Shown here piece after piece: positions 25,839-35,050 of a DNA stretch of 64,000 bases. Within the stretch, counting starts at the first letter, position 1. Each line of letters begins with the position of its first letter. Both the position numbers and the translations under genes were made by a program. The notes below the pieces were generated by a model. The model saw only the letters and a list, made by a program, of their open reading frames with translations, was not told the origin of the DNA and did no database searches. The stretch lies in the NCBI RefSeq assembly GCF_003991405.1, contig NZ_RPEN01000158.1:1-64000 (forward strand). The letters are read 5' to 3'. This DNA comes from Pseudorhodobacter sp. E13 (GTDB lineage: Bacteria; Pseudomonadota; Alphaproteobacteria; Rhodobacterales; Rhodobacteraceae).

Positions 25839-27473
25839 ATGCGGTTAATCGCGTCCTTATGTGCATTTTTTGTCCTGAGTTTTGCCTCCCCCCTGTTTGC
25901 CCAAGGCAAATCCATCATCGTGCTGGATGGGTCTGGGTCCATGTGGGGCCAGATTGACGGTCGCCCCAAGCTAGAAATCGCGCGTGAGGCGCTGGCCGGG
26001 GTTTTGGCGGGCCTGTCGCCCGATACCGAACTGGGGCTGATCGCCTATGGCCACCGCCAGAAAGGCGAATGCAGCGATATTGAACTGATTGTGCCCCCCG
26101 CCAAAGGCAGCGGGCCTGCGATTGCTGCGGCGGCCAATGCCATGCAGTTTCTGGGCAAAACGCCCTTGACCGAAGCGGTGCGCCGCGCCGCCGCTGATCT
26201 GCGCTCAACCGAAGAAAAGGCCACCGTGATCCTGATTACCGACGGCATTGAAACCTGCGAGGCCGATCCCTGCGCGCTGGGGGCCGAACTTGAAGCCTCG
26301 GGCGTGGATTTTACCGCCCATGTCGTGGGTTTTGGCCTGACCGCCGAAGAAGGCAAGCAGGTGGCCTGCCTTGCCGAGGCGACGGGCGGGCAATATATCG
26401 AGGCCAAGGATGCAGGCAGCCTGACGCAAGCGTTGCAAACCACCGTGGCCGCCGCCCCCGAAGTGGTGGCCCCGCCGGAACCTGAAAAACCCGCCGCTGT
26501 GACCGAAAATTTCGCGCCATTCGTGCGGCTGGTGGCCGGTGGCCCCGATGTGGCCGCCGAATTGCGCCCTGCGGTGGAACTGTTCTCGCTGGTCGATGGG
26601 GCGCGCGGCGATTTGGTCAGCGGCACCTATGACACCGAGCCGCGCTTTGTCGAACCCGGCACCTATTTGCTGGTCGTGACCAAAGACCTTGTTTCTGCCG
26701 AGCAAGAGGTGGTGCTGACCGCCGATGCGCTGGCCCAACCCGAGGTGATTTTGAACGCCGGGCGGCTGACGGTGCGGCCCCTTGCCGAAGCGGGGGGGGC
26801 GCCGGTTGATGGCAGCCCGGTCGATTTTACCGGCAGCGGTGGCATCAGCTCTGGCCATTACGGTGTTGAAACCCGCATCCTGCCCGTTGGTGAATATGAG
26901 GTGACGGTGCGCATGGGCAACGCTTCGGCCCGCGCTGTGGCGGTGATTGATGCAGGTGCGGATGTGACGCTGGATGTGGTGGTCGCCTCTGGGCTTGCGG
27001 TGATTGATACCTATTACACCCCCGACATGCTGATGGAGGATGTCGGCCAAGCCATCGACGTCTATGCCGCCAAGAAGGCCCTTGATGGCAGCCGCGAGCG
27101 GGTCGCGGGCGGTTATGGCGCGGCGCAAAACTTCACCCTGCCCCCCGGTGATTATGTCGCGGTGGGCGACAAGGAAGAAGCCGATGCCGAAACCGCCTTT
27201 ACCGTCAAACCGAATGAGCGGGTGGATGTGAAAATCGTGCTGAACGCCGGAGTTCTGGCCATTGCGGCCCCCGGTGCGCGGGTGATTGAAGTGTTCAAGG
27301 CCAAGCCTGATATTCAAGGCAACCGCACATCGGTGCGCTATGACTATGGCGAGGCGGCGCAAACCACCCTGCCCGCAGGCGATTACATCGCCGTGGCCGA
27401 ACGCGATGGGGTAAAATCCGAAGCGCCGGCCACCGTGATCGCGGGTGAGCGCACGGAAATCACCGTCCCTTAG
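25839..27473 (+). CDS. secreted von Willebrand factor A-domain protein with beta repeats (544 aa)
   Basis: A signal peptide (cleavage near A21, ASPLFA/QGK) leads directly into a VWA domain (about 24-200) with an intact MIDAS motif D30-G-S32-G-S34 and the TDGIETC loop. After a proline-rich linker, the second half (about 230-544) consists of three to four related modules with the pattern LNAG-x-L...GDY-x-AV...E...V. The best-matched pair ends LPPGDYVAVGDKEEAD and LPAGDYIAVAERDGVK. These look like surface beta-sandwich or PEGA-like repeats. The ATG at 25839 has a GAGGAAG site; the TTG at 25824 is not needed. Probably periplasmic or surface-exposed and metal-dependent in ligand binding; the ligand is unknown. 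Confidence 0.88.
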   Translation: MRLIASLCAFFVLSFASPLFAQGKSIIVLDGSGSMWGQIDGRPKLEIAREALAGVLAGLSPDTELGLIAYGHRQKGECSDIELIVPPAKGSGPAIAAAANAMQFLGKTPLTEAVRRAAADLRSTEEKATVILITDGIETCEADPCALGAELEASGVDFTAHVVGFGLTAEEGKQVACLAEATGGQYIEAKDAGSLTQALQTTVAAAPEVVAPPEPEKPAAVTENFAPFVRLVAGGPDVAAELRPAVELFSLVDGARGDLVSGTYDTEPRFVEPGTYLLVVTKDLVSAEQEVVLTADALAQPEVILNAGRLTVRPLAEAGGAPVDGSPVDFTGSGGISSGHYGVETRILPVGEYEVTVRMGNASARAVAVIDAGADVTLDVVVASGLAVIDTYYTPDMLMEDVGQAIDVYAAKKALDGSRERVAGGYGAAQNFTLPPGDYVAVGDKEEADAETAFTVKPNERVDVKIVLNAGVLAIAAPGARVIEVFKAKPDIQGNRTSVRYDYGEAAQTTLPAGDYIAVAERDGVKSEAPATVIAGERTEITVP

Positions 27474-27504
27474 GCGGCAAAATCCCACCAGCCGCGCAAC
27501 CCGC

Positions 27505-27533
27505 TTGACGGCGGCGCGCGGCTGGCCTATTTC
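27505..27533 (+). promoter_or_regulatory. promoter of tRNA-Gly
   Basis: TTGACG (27505-27510) and TATTTC (27528-27533) are exactly 17 bases apart and end 10 bases before the mature tRNA 5' end, as expected for a sigma-70 tRNA promoter. Confidence 0.7.
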
Positions 27534-27543
27534 AGCGCAAGAT

Positions 27544-27617
27544 GCGGGTGTAGCTCAATGGTAGAGCAGCAGCTTCCCAAGCTGAATACGAGGGTTCGAT
27601 TCCCTTCACCCGCTCCA
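27544..27617 (+). tRNA. tRNA-Gly (anticodon CCC)
   Basis: A 74-base cloverleaf: acceptor GCGGGTG pairs with CACCCGC, D-stem GCTC/GAGC, anticodon loop TTCCCAA giving anticodon CCC (reads GGG), T-loop GGTTCGATTCC, discriminator T and an encoded CCA end. No intron. The adjacent sequence shows no integrase or att-like duplication of the 3' end. Confidence 0.96.
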
Positions 27618-27702
27618 TCTTTCCTCTGCCCGTATGATCGCCCCTTTTCTTGGCCTGCGCCGCGCGTTAGGCAGGGGCATTCCATGACACGAGGAGCATC
27701 CC

Positions 27703-28053
27703 ATGGCAGAGATTACCCGCATCGGCATTGGCAAACGCATGAGCGAGGCCGTCATCCACAATGGCACCGTTTATCTGGCCGGACAGGTTGGCACGCCCGG
27801 TGCCTCCGTGACCCAGCAAACGCAGGATTGTCTGGCCGAGGTAGACCGCCTTCTGGCTGCCGCTGGCACCGACAAGACCCGGATGCTGATGGTGCAGATC
27901 TGGCTGGCCGATATGGCCGATTTCGCGGAAATGAACGCGGTTTGGGATGCGTGGGTGCCACAGGGCCACACGCCGGGCCGGGCCACGGGCGAATCAAAAC
28001 TCGCCGCCCCGGCCTATAAGGTCGAGGTGATCGTGACGGCGGCCCTGCCGTAA
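27703..28053 (+). CDS. RidA/YjgF-family protein (116 aa)
   Basis: A small cytoplasmic protein of the reactive-intermediate deaminase superfamily, which hydrolyses enamine/imine intermediates. It has the conserved YLAGQVG start strand, the LMVQIWLADMADFAEMNAVWDAWV helix and the end pattern RATGESKLAAPAYKVEVIVTA. Archetypal RidA has an arginine in the C-terminal CxxRxxVxVxxLP motif. Here this reads S-K-L-A-A-P-A-Y-K-V-E-V, so the active-site arginine is not evident. This points to a subfamily other than true RidA. GAGGAG precedes the ATG. Confidence 0.9.
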   Translation: MAEITRIGIGKRMSEAVIHNGTVYLAGQVGTPGASVTQQTQDCLAEVDRLLAAAGTDKTRMLMVQIWLADMADFAEMNAVWDAWVPQGHTPGRATGESKLAAPAYKVEVIVTAALP

Positions 28054-28177
28054 CCCCTGCGGGAACGCCTGTTCCCCAAGTGACATCGCGGCCCGCTGGT
28101 TCTGGATAACCTGTCCGGGCAAGGGCCGCGACCCTCTTTCGATCGGGGCGCCTTGTGTTTGCATAAGGACCTTTCCG

Positions 28178-28561
28178 ATGGATTACGCCTCCCCTTTCAA
28201 GGCCGCCGTTCTGGGCGCAACCACGCTTTGCGCGGCCTGTGTGCCCCCCGCCAGCGTTTCGGTCACGCGCTGCTCGGTTCTCGACAATGGGGCCTTTCGG
28301 CCTGCCCTGATCGTGACCGACGCGGGCAAACGTTCCGTCTTTCGCCTTGGTGAGGCGGGTGTCACGCAGCGCGTGCTGTTTGATACCGATGCCGCAACCG
28401 ATTGGGCGCGCGCGCGCTTTGGCAACCCGCAATTGATCGTGCGGAATTGCATATCGCCGATGAAGGACGATGGCACCCCGGCCACAGTGCTTGTGCCCCC
28501 GCCCCCCCCGCCACCTACGGGCGGCGAAACCGGGGGCTGCGGCCCGGACTACCCGGTGTAG
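28178..28561 (+). CDS. small exported protein or lipoprotein with proline-rich tail (127 aa)
   Basis: The N-terminus (MDYASPFKAAVLGATTLCAAC) is a short export signal. The cysteine at 21 could be lipidated, but the residue three before it is also cysteine, so the lipobox is imperfect. The body is unrecognised; the tail carries a run of eight prolines-and-valine type residues followed by a Gly/Cys-rich end (GGCGPDYPV). Probably in the envelope. The gene ends five bases before the next start. A ribosome-binding site AAGGACC is present. Confidence 0.65.
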   Translation: MDYASPFKAAVLGATTLCAACVPPASVSVTRCSVLDNGAFRPALIVTDAGKRSVFRLGEAGVTQRVLFDTDAATDWARARFGNPQLIVRNCISPMKDDGTPATVLVPPPPPPPTGGETGGCGPDYPV

Positions 28562-28566
28562 CCCCG

Positions 28567-29784
28567 ATGCGCCCGCGCGTGCTTTTGGCGAATGAGGCGG
28601 GGGCCGGGCGTGGCCATATCCTGACCTTGCGCAGCATTGCGCAGGCTCTTGGCCCCGGTTTCGACTATGATGCCGCCCTAGCGCGGATGGACCATGCCGC
28701 CGAGCTTGCCGATATCAACGCCACCTGCTTTCCCGGCGTGGCGCTGGCCTATGATCGCCGCCGCCGCCAAGGGCCGGGTGCTGTGCCCACTGCCACATGG
28801 GCCGATTACCTTGGCGATCTGGGCTTTGCCGACCCTGAGCGCCTGCGCGCAGCGATTGGCTGGTGGGTGACGCTGATCGTGCAGCGCGGCATAGAGGTGC
28901 TGGTCGCCGATTACGCGCCCACGGCGATGCTGGCGGCACAGGCACTGGCCGCGCGGGCCTATCCGATCCGCATCATCGCGACAGGCACAGGTTACGGTAT
29001 TTTGCCCGACACTCTGGACCGCTGCCCGCCTTTCCTACCGGAATTCACCGAAACCCTGCACAGCGAAAGCCGCTTGCTGGCCAATGTGAATGTGGCCGGG
29101 GCCGCGCATGGCCTGCCGCCGCTGCCCCGGCTTGCCGCGATCTATCGCGCTGACCTGACCTTGGTGCGCAGCCTGCCGATGCTGGACCCTTTCGCCGCCC
29201 ATCGCCACCAGCGGCATATCACGCCTTTGGCCGATATCGCCCCGCAACTGGCCAGAGATGGCACCGAGATATTCGCCTATTTCTCGACCACCGAATTTCA
29301 GAACCCTGATCTGGTTGGGGGCTTGTGCGGGCTGGACCTGCCGCTGCGCTGCTTTGTTCCGCAGATCACAAATGACTTGAAGAAACGTCTGCAAATCGCT
29401 GGAATCATTGTGGAAAGCGCGCCTGTTCCGGTGGGCCGGATTGCCGAGAAGTCACGGCTTTTGCTACATTCCGGGCAGCATGGCATTCTGTGCCTTGGGC
29501 TGTTTGCGGGCCTGCCGCAGGTCGCCATGCCGCAACATCTGGAACAGCTTTACCACGCCCGCCGCGCCAAGGAGGCAGGTGTGTGCCGGGTGATCGCATG
29601 GCAAGATCGCGGTGCGGACAGCCTGATAAATACCATCCGCGCGGCCTATGCCGACCCGCAGGCCCAAGCGGCGGCGCGGGCCACGGCCCGGACCCTGCGC
29701 ACCGCTTTGCCAGATGATCCGGCGCAAAGCCTGCGCGACCATCTGGCCCCGATCCGTCAGGCCTTTGGCGCGGTGGTCAGGTAA
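28567..29784 (+). CDS. glycosyltransferase-like protein, GT-B fold (405 aa)
   Basis: The N-terminal [17 protein letters not shown] and the C-terminal stretch [36 protein letters not shown] resemble the acceptor and donor (PSPG-like) halves of GT1/MurG-type transferases. The donor-site histidine, glycines and Gln are kept in a modified order. The acceptor is unknown and there is no signal peptide, so it acts in the cytoplasm. The gene starts six bases after the small exported protein's stop. Its last 28 bases overlap the 3' end of pgi on the other strand. Confidence 0.7.
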   Translation: MRPRVLLANEAGAGRGHILTLRSIAQALGPGFDYDAALARMDHAAELADINATCFPGVALAYDRRRRQGPGAVPTATWADYLGDLGFADPERLRAAIGWWVTLIVQRGIEVLVADYAPTAMLAAQALAARAYPIRIIATGTGYGILPDTLDRCPPFLPEFTETLHSESRLLANVNVAGAAHGLPPLPRLAAIYRADLTLVRSLPMLDPFAAHRHQRHITPLADIAPQLARDGTEIFAYFSTTEFQNPDLVGGLCGLDLPLRCFVPQITNDLKKRLQIAGIIVESAPVPVGRIAEKSRLLLHSGQHGILCLGLFAGLPQVAMPQHLEQLYHARRAKEAGVCRVIAWQDRGADSLINTIRAAYADPQAQAAARATARTLRTALPDDPAQSLRDHLAPIRQAFGAVVR

Positions 29785-31370
29785 TCCACCAGCAGCTTGG
29801 TCGAGGCATCCTTGCCCTCAATCGAGGCGCGACCTTCAAGGATCGGCTGCAAGGCAACCGCCAGTTCCTTGCCCAGCTCCACCCCCCATTGATCAAAGGA
29901 GTTCAGCCCAAGGATGACCCCTTCGACAAAAACCCGATGCTCATACAGCGCGATAATCTGACCAAGCGTGAAAGGCGTCAGCTGCGGGATGGCCAAAGTG
30001 GTAGAGGGGCGATTGCCGGGGAAAACCCGGTGGCGGGCCTGGCGGTCCAATTCGGCCCCGGTCAGGCCCTTCGCTGCCATGATCCCGGTCGCCTCGGCCA
30101 AGGAACGGCCGCGCATCAGCGCCTCGGATTGGGCAAGGCAATTGGCGACCAGCAACAGATGCTGATGCGCCAGATCAGGCTCATGCCCTTGGCGGGCCAC
30201 GATAAATTCACAGGGCACAACGCGGGTGCCTTGGTGGATCAACTGATAAAACGCGTGCTGACCATTGGTGCCCGGCTCCCCCCAGACCACGGGGCCGGAC
30301 TGTTCTTCCAGATCGCTGCCATCCATGGAAACGCGCTTGCCGTTACTTTCCATTTCCAACTGCTGCAAATAGGCGGGCAGGCGCAACAAACGCTGGTCAT
30401 AGGGCAGCACGGCGCGGGTGGTATAGCCGCAAATCTGATTGTGCCAGATGCCGACCAAAGCCAGCAGGATCGGCAGGTTATGCGCCGGGGCCGCATGGCG
30501 GAAATGCGCGTCCATATCCGCGCCCCCGGCCAGAAAATCGTCAAACCCTGCAGGGCCGATGGCCAGCATCAAGGACAGGCCAATCGGCCCCCACATCGAA
30601 TAGCGCCCGCCGACCCAATCGTCGAAGCCAAACACGCGCGAGGCATCAATGCCAAAGGCCGCCGTGCGATCCGCCGAGGTGGAGACAGCGGCGAACTGGG
30701 CAGCAGGGTCGGCAACCTTGGCCGCCATCCAGTCCCGCGCGGTTTCCGCATTGGTCATGGTTTCGATGGTGGTGAAGGTTTTGGAGGCCACGATAACAAG
30801 CGTGGTTTCTGGGTTCAGCCCGCGCAACGTGTCATGGATGTGCGCACCATCGACATTGCTGACAAAATGGCAGCGCGGCCCGTCGGCATAGGGGGTCAGC
30901 GCCAGATAGGCCATCGCGGGCCCAAGGTCGGACCCGCCGATGCCGATATTCACCACATCGGTATAGGCCCCGCCCTGCCCCTTGATCTCTCCCTCGCGGA
31001 TCGCGCGGGCAAATTCGACCATGCGGGCATAGGTGGCGCGCACAGACGGCATGACGTTTTCGCCGTCCACCGTCACCGCGGCGTTCAGATTGCGCAGCGC
31101 GGTGTGCAAAACGGCGCGGCCTTCGGTGACGTTGATCTTGTCACCACGGAACATCGCTTCGCGCTTGGCTTCGACATCAGCAGCCTGCGCCAGATTCAGC
31201 AAAAGGGCCAAACCCTTGGCATCCAAAGAGGTTTTGGAAAAGTCGAACAGCATTTCCCCATGACGGGCGGAAAATTCCGCCGCCCGCGCGGGGGCTTCCA
31301 GCAGGGTAGAAATTCTGACATCCGCAAGGGTTGCGTGATGGGCGCGAAGCGCCTGCCAATGCTGTTTCAT
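29757..31370 (-). CDS. pgi: glucose-6-phosphate isomerase
   Basis: Interconverts glucose-6-phosphate and fructose-6-phosphate. The 537-residue protein shows [19 protein letters not shown] and the family signature around [19 protein letters not shown], with the catalytic Glu and His positions kept. The ATG at 31370 ([12 protein letters not shown]) is preferred; an in-frame ATG at 31388 would overlap pgl. It is the third gene of zwf-pgl-pgi and starts five bases after the pgl stop. Its 3' end overlaps the convergent glycosyltransferase gene by 28 bases. Confidence 0.97.
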   Translation of the reverse strand: MKQHWQALRAHHATLADVRISTLLEAPARAAEFSARHGEMLFDFSKTSLDAKGLALLLNLAQAADVEAKREAMFRGDKINVTEGRAVLHTALRNLNAAVTVDGENVMPSVRATYARMVEFARAIREGEIKGQGGAYTDVVNIGIGGSDLGPAMAYLALTPYADGPRCHFVSNVDGAHIHDTLRGLNPETTLVIVASKTFTTIETMTNAETARDWMAAKVADPAAQFAAVSTSADRTAAFGIDASRVFGFDDWVGGRYSMWGPIGLSLMLAIGPAGFDDFLAGGADMDAHFRHAAPAHNLPILLALVGIWHNQICGYTTRAVLPYDQRLLRLPAYLQQLEMESNGKRVSMDGSDLEEQSGPVVWGEPGTNGQHAFYQLIHQGTRVVPCEFIVARQGHEPDLAHQHLLLVANCLAQSEALMRGRSLAEATGIMAAKGLTGAELDRQARHRVFPGNRPSTTLAIPQLTPFTLGQIIALYEHRVFVEGVILGLNSFDQWGVELGKELAVALQPILEGRASIEGKDASTKLLVDYLTTAPKA

Positions 31371-31375
31371 AAGGG

Positions 31376-32047
31376 TTACTCCGCCCAATGGATCGTTGCG
31401 TCATCCAGAACCACGCGCACCGGGGCCTCGCGCGCAGGCAGGCTGGCCGCACGGGTCAGCGCCGCGCGTTTATCCGCGCCCGTGATCAGGATATGTGTGT
31501 TCAGCGCCCCGCGCAGCACCGGCGCTGTCAGGGTGATACGCGGCTCTCCCGCGCCATCGGCCCGCATCGGCAGCAACAGCGGCGCGTCATCGGCCAAAGC
31601 CTCCTCCAGCCGGTCGGCACCGGGAAACAGCGAGGCTGTGTGCATATCGGCCCCCATTCCCAGCAGCAGAACCGAGATCGGTAGATGCGGGGCAATGCCC
31701 TTGGACAGTGCCGCCATCGCGTCTTCGGGCGTCTCGGCGGGTGCATAAAGCGGCACAAGCTGCGCCACTGCGGCCTTGTTTTGCAACAGGCGCTGCCGCA
31801 ACAGCCGGGTGTTGGAGCGGGGGCTGGTTTCATCCACCCAGCGTTCGTCGTTCAGAAAGACCGAGACATTGGCCCAATCCAGATCAACCGCCGACAGCAT
31901 GTCAAACACCGGGCCGGGCGTGGTGCCACCGGGCACCGACAGGCTTGCCCGCCCGTGACTGCGCAGGGCTGTCCCCAATTCGCCGGCGATCTTGTTTGCC
32001 AGCGCCATCATCATCATTTCGCGATCTGCGTATTCGATCAGGTTCAT
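31376..32047 (-). CDS. pgl: 6-phosphogluconolactonase
   Basis: Hydrolyses 6-phosphogluconolactone. A 223-residue SugI-family protein with [16 protein letters not shown], the FLNDERWV motif and [16 protein letters not shown], the DevB-type active-site region. The start overlaps the zwf stop by four bases (ATGA), so the two are translationally coupled. Confidence 0.95.
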   Translation of the reverse strand: MNLIEYADREMMMMALANKIAGELGTALRSHGRASLSVPGGTTPGPVFDMLSAVDLDWANVSVFLNDERWVDETSPRSNTRLLRQRLLQNKAAVAQLVPLYAPAETPEDAMAALSKGIAPHLPISVLLLGMGADMHTASLFPGADRLEEALADDAPLLLPMRADGAGEPRITLTAPVLRGALNTHILITGADKRAALTRAASLPAREAPVRVVLDDATIHWAE

Positions 32048-33498
32048 TCGCGTATCTCCCGCCAGCGGCGCCCGTCCCGGTGCATCAGCATCAACGCATC
32101 TTCGGGGCCAGAGGATCCGGCATCATAGCCTTTGGGTTTGTCGCCACGTTTTTCCCAACCCTGAATGATCGGGTCGGTCCAGGCCCATGCCGCCTCGACC
32201 TCATCGCCGCGCATGAACAGGGTCTGGTTGCCACGGATCACATCCATGATCAGCCGTTCATAGGCATCGGGAATATCGGCGCCATCTTCGCCCAAGGCTT
32301 CGGCAAAAGACATATCCAGCGGCACCTGCGTCAGGCGCATGCCGCCCGGCCCCGGTTCCTTGATCATCACCATCAGGTTCATGCCTTCATTCGGCTGCAA
32401 GCGAATGACCAGCACATTTTCGCGCCAGCCTTCGGCATCGTCAAAGATCGAATGCGGCGGCTCGCGGAAGGTGATCGCGATTTCCGAGGCCCGCGCCCGC
32501 AACCGCTTGCCGGTGCGCAGGTAAAACGGGGTGCCTTTCCAACGCCAGTTGGAAATATGCACCTTCATCGCGATATAGCTTTCGGTCTTGCTGGCAGCGT
32601 CCTCGGCATGTTCCAGATAGCCGCCCTGCCCGTTGCCCGCCAGATATTGCCCGCGCACGATGTCATCGGCAGGCACCGGGTCCAGCGCGCGAATGACCTT
32701 CAGCTTTTCATCGCGCACGGCATCGGGATCAAAGTGATAGGGCGGCTCCATCGCGATCAGGCACAAAAGCTGCATCATATGGTTTTGCACCATATCCCGC
32801 ATGGCGCCCGATTTGTCGTAATAGGCCCCGCGCCCATCGACCGAGACGGTTTCGGCCACGGTAATCTGCACATGGTCGATATATTCGGATTTCCACAGCG
32901 GTTCGAACAGGATGTTGGCAAAGCGCACCGCCATCAGGTTCTGCACGGTTTCCTTGCCCAGATAATGGTCAATCCGGTAAATCTGGGCTTCGTTGAAATG
33001 CTTGGCCAGCCCCGCGTTCAGGGCCTTGGCGCTTTCCAGATCGCGGCCAAAGGGTTTTTCCACCACGATGCGGCTGTTGGCATCGGCAATCTTGTGATCG
33101 TGCAGGCGCTGCGCCAGATCGCCAAACAGTGACGGTGCGACCGAGAAATAGAACGCCTGCACAACATCCTTGCGCACCCGCTTTTTCAGCTCGGCCCAGC
33201 CGCCCGTGCCTTTGGCATCAATCGCGACATAGCCCAGACGCGCCAGAAACGCCTCGATCATCTCGGGGTCGCGCTTGTCCTCGGCCACGAATTCCATGAT
33301 CGCGGCGCGGGCCAGATCGCGGAACCCCGCATCATCCATTTCCGAACGGGCCGCCCCGATGATCATGCTGTCCGCCGGGATTTGCCCGGCCCAGAAGCGC
33401 CGATACAATCCGGGCAGGATTTTGCGCTGCGACAGGTCGCCCGTGCCGCCGAATACCACAAGATCGAAGGGTTCAACTGGGATGACGCGCGAGACCAT
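32044..33498 (-). CDS. zwf: glucose-6-phosphate 1-dehydrogenase
   Basis: Oxidises glucose-6-phosphate with NAD(P), the entry step to the oxidative pentose phosphate and Entner-Doudoroff routes. The 484-residue length is typical. It has the cofactor motif VFGGTGDLSQRK near residue 15 and the active-site signature R-I-D-H-Y-L-G-K-E near residue 175. First gene of zwf-pgl-pgi; AGAGGAAG precedes the ATG. A palindromic operator candidate lies 42 bases upstream. Confidence 0.97.
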   Translation of the reverse strand: MVSRVIPVEPFDLVVFGGTGDLSQRKILPGLYRRFWAGQIPADSMIIGAARSEMDDAGFRDLARAAIMEFVAEDKRDPEMIEAFLARLGYVAIDAKGTGGWAELKKRVRKDVVQAFYFSVAPSLFGDLAQRLHDHKIADANSRIVVEKPFGRDLESAKALNAGLAKHFNEAQIYRIDHYLGKETVQNLMAVRFANILFEPLWKSEYIDHVQITVAETVSVDGRGAYYDKSGAMRDMVQNHMMQLLCLIAMEPPYHFDPDAVRDEKLKVIRALDPVPADDIVRGQYLAGNGQGGYLEHAEDAASKTESYIAMKVHISNWRWKGTPFYLRTGKRLRARASEIAITFREPPHSIFDDAEGWRENVLVIRLQPNEGMNLMVMIKEPGPGGMRLTQVPLDMSFAEALGEDGADIPDAYERLIMDVIRGNQTLFMRGDEVEAAWAWTDPIIQGWEKRGDKPKGYDAGSSGPEDALMLMHRDGRRWREIRE

Positions 33499-33798
33499 GG
33501 GCTTCCTCTCCGGGTGTCGGACTGTATCAATTCCGCTTTGTTAGCGCTAACGAGCAGGGGTTTACCCATTCATGCCTTACATGTCTAGCACTCAGATGTC
33601 ACAGACTGAACCGAATTTCGCGGATGCAGCAAAACTGTGCCGACGCGCAAACCGGCCTCTGAACCCGCAAAACAGCGGGAAATCCGGCGGATAGGCCGTC
33701 TCGTCAGGTCAGGATTTCGCAGCAAGAACACCGGACAAACAATCTCTTTGTGCGACTCAGAGGAAAGGCGCATATTTCTTTCGGGGATTTCCCCCGGG
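33499..33798. other. 300-base divergent intergenic region
   Basis: The zwf-proximal third holds the promoter and operator described at 33540-33587. The rest leads to the hypothetical gene at 33799 and is open in that gene's frame back to a GTG at 33637. It lacks a ribosome-binding site there, and the translated stretch (rich in Arg and Ser) does not look like a conserved domain. Nothing else is seen. Confidence 0.5.
33540..33551. promoter_or_regulatory. palindromic operator GTTAGCGCTAAC upstream of zwf-pgl-pgi
   Basis: A perfect 12-bp palindrome with a central CG, the form recognised by LacI-family repressors. It sits just downstream of a promoter candidate on the minus strand: TAGACA (33587-33582), 17-base spacer, TAAACC (33564-33559). 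Binding would block transcription initiation. No LacI-type gene is present in the window. Confidence 0.7.
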
Positions 33799-34107
33799 AT
33801 GGAGATCAGATTGCCACGTTTTCCACTTACAAATGATAAAAAGCCGATTGAAATTACGGAAATTGAAGATGAAGAGGTGAAAGCTGCAATGCGGAAATGG
33901 GTGCAGCATTATACTCAGTTCGAGCGACAATATCGCGCCATTCAAGGCGACGCGGCGAAGCTGATGCGCACCAATGTCGAATTGAATCGCCTTGCCGGAC
34001 GGCTGTCGCAATCGCGGGACTTGCCGCGACCGCAGGTCAAACCGCTTGCCGATCTGGTGAAACGAAGTGCCGCCCTGAATGACGCGCTGACGGTTATCAC
34101 GCGATAA
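33799..34107 (+). CDS. hypothetical protein, helical (102 aa)
   Basis: Function not recognised. It opens MEIRLPRFPLTNDKKPIEI and continues as charged, mainly helical sequence (EDEEVKAAMRKWVQHYTQFERQY...LNRLAGRLSQ) with no signal peptide or membrane span, so it is probably a cytoplasmic protein able to form coiled-coil contacts. The ATG at 33799 was chosen on sequence character; an in-frame GTG at 33637 would add 54 residues. The neighbouring LysR gene is convergent. Confidence 0.6.
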   Translation: MEIRLPRFPLTNDKKPIEITEIEDEEVKAAMRKWVQHYTQFERQYRAIQGDAAKLMRTNVELNRLAGRLSQSRDLPRPQVKPLADLVKRSAALNDALTVITR

Positions 34108-34119
34108 ATACGCGCCCTA

Positions 34120-35037
34120 TCACAAAAACTGGCTGGAGGGGGGTGCCGCATCGCCTGCCTCCAGCTTTTGGACTTCCTTTCGAACGCCTGTCGCCAACAA
34201 TTCGGCAAAGCGGTTAAGCCGGGCGATCTTGGCGTCATCGGCATGACGCACCAGCCAGAAGCTGCGGGTCAGGGCAAGGGCTTCGGGCAGCACATGCACC
34301 AGTTCGGGGGCGAAGGGCATCACGAAGTCATGCACCATGCCCACCCCTGCCCCCGCGCGCAGAAACTGGGTTTGCACCGACACCGAGTTTGACGAGATAT
34401 CGGGCGCAGAGGCACCGAATTCGCCCAGATAATCCAGTTCCTTGTCAAAGATCATATCGGGGATATAGCCGACAATGCGATGCGCGCGCAGATCCTCGCG
34501 CCGCTGGATCGGCGGGTGTTGCGCCAGATAGCTGCGTGAGGCGGCCAGATGCAGGCGGTAATCGGTCAGTTTCTGCACGGTCAGCCGTCCAGTTTCGGGG
34601 CGGCTGACGGCGATGGCCATGTCCGCCTCACGCTTTGACAGGTTGAAAACGCGTGGCAGCGCCACAAGCTGCACCTCCAGCCCCGGATTTTCGGCGCTGA
34701 TCTGGGTCAGCACTTGGGGCAGCAGGTAATTGGCGCTGCCATCGGGCGCGCCCAGCCGGATTTGCCCGGTCAGCGCCTCGGTATGGGTGTGCAGGCTGTC
34801 GCTGGCGGCGGCAAGGGCCGCCTCGGCGGCCAAGGCCGGGTCCATCAGGCGTTGACCATCGGCGGTCAGGGCATAGCCTTGCGGGGTTTTGGTGAACAGG
34901 CGGGCCGACAGCGTTGCTTCCAGCCGCGCAATGCGGCGGCCGACTGTAGCAGGGTCAATGCGCAAGGATTTGCCCGCGCCGGACAGGCTTTCGGCCCGCG
35001 CCACCGCCAGAAATATCCGCAGATCATCCCAATCCAT
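34120..35037 (-). CDS. LysR-family transcriptional regulator next to mmsA (305 aa)
   Basis: An N-terminal helix-turn-helix (about 1-60: MDWDDLRIFLAVARAESLSGAGKSLRIDPATVGRRIARLE) and a LysR substrate-binding domain (about 88-290). The opening resembles the AmpR/GcvA-like group with the WDDLR start. It is divergent from mmsA across 106 bases containing repeats that look like its own binding sites. It is therefore a good candidate regulator of valine catabolism. The ATG at 35037 has an AAGGTGG site; the longer frame to 35106 is not supported. Confidence 0.92.
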   Translation of the reverse strand: MDWDDLRIFLAVARAESLSGAGKSLRIDPATVGRRIARLEATLSARLFTKTPQGYALTADGQRLMDPALAAEAALAAASDSLHTHTEALTGQIRLGAPDGSANYLLPQVLTQISAENPGLEVQLVALPRVFNLSKREADMAIAVSRPETGRLTVQKLTDYRLHLAASRSYLAQHPPIQRREDLRAHRIVGYIPDMIFDKELDYLGEFGASAPDISSNSVSVQTQFLRAGAGVGMVHDFVMPFAPELVHVLPEALALTRSFWLVRHADDAKIARLNRFAELLATGVRKEVQKLEAGDAAPPSSQFL

Positions 35038-35050
35038 AGCCGCCCCACCT

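Noticed and set aside
28061-28076. Hairpin GGGAAC-GCCT-GTTCCC after the RidA-like gene
   Set aside because: A 6-bp stem without a T-run; too weak to call a terminator.
29889-31748. 619-codon open frame on the plus strand opposite pgi and pgl
   Set aside because: It spans two well-supported minus-strand genes and matches no family.
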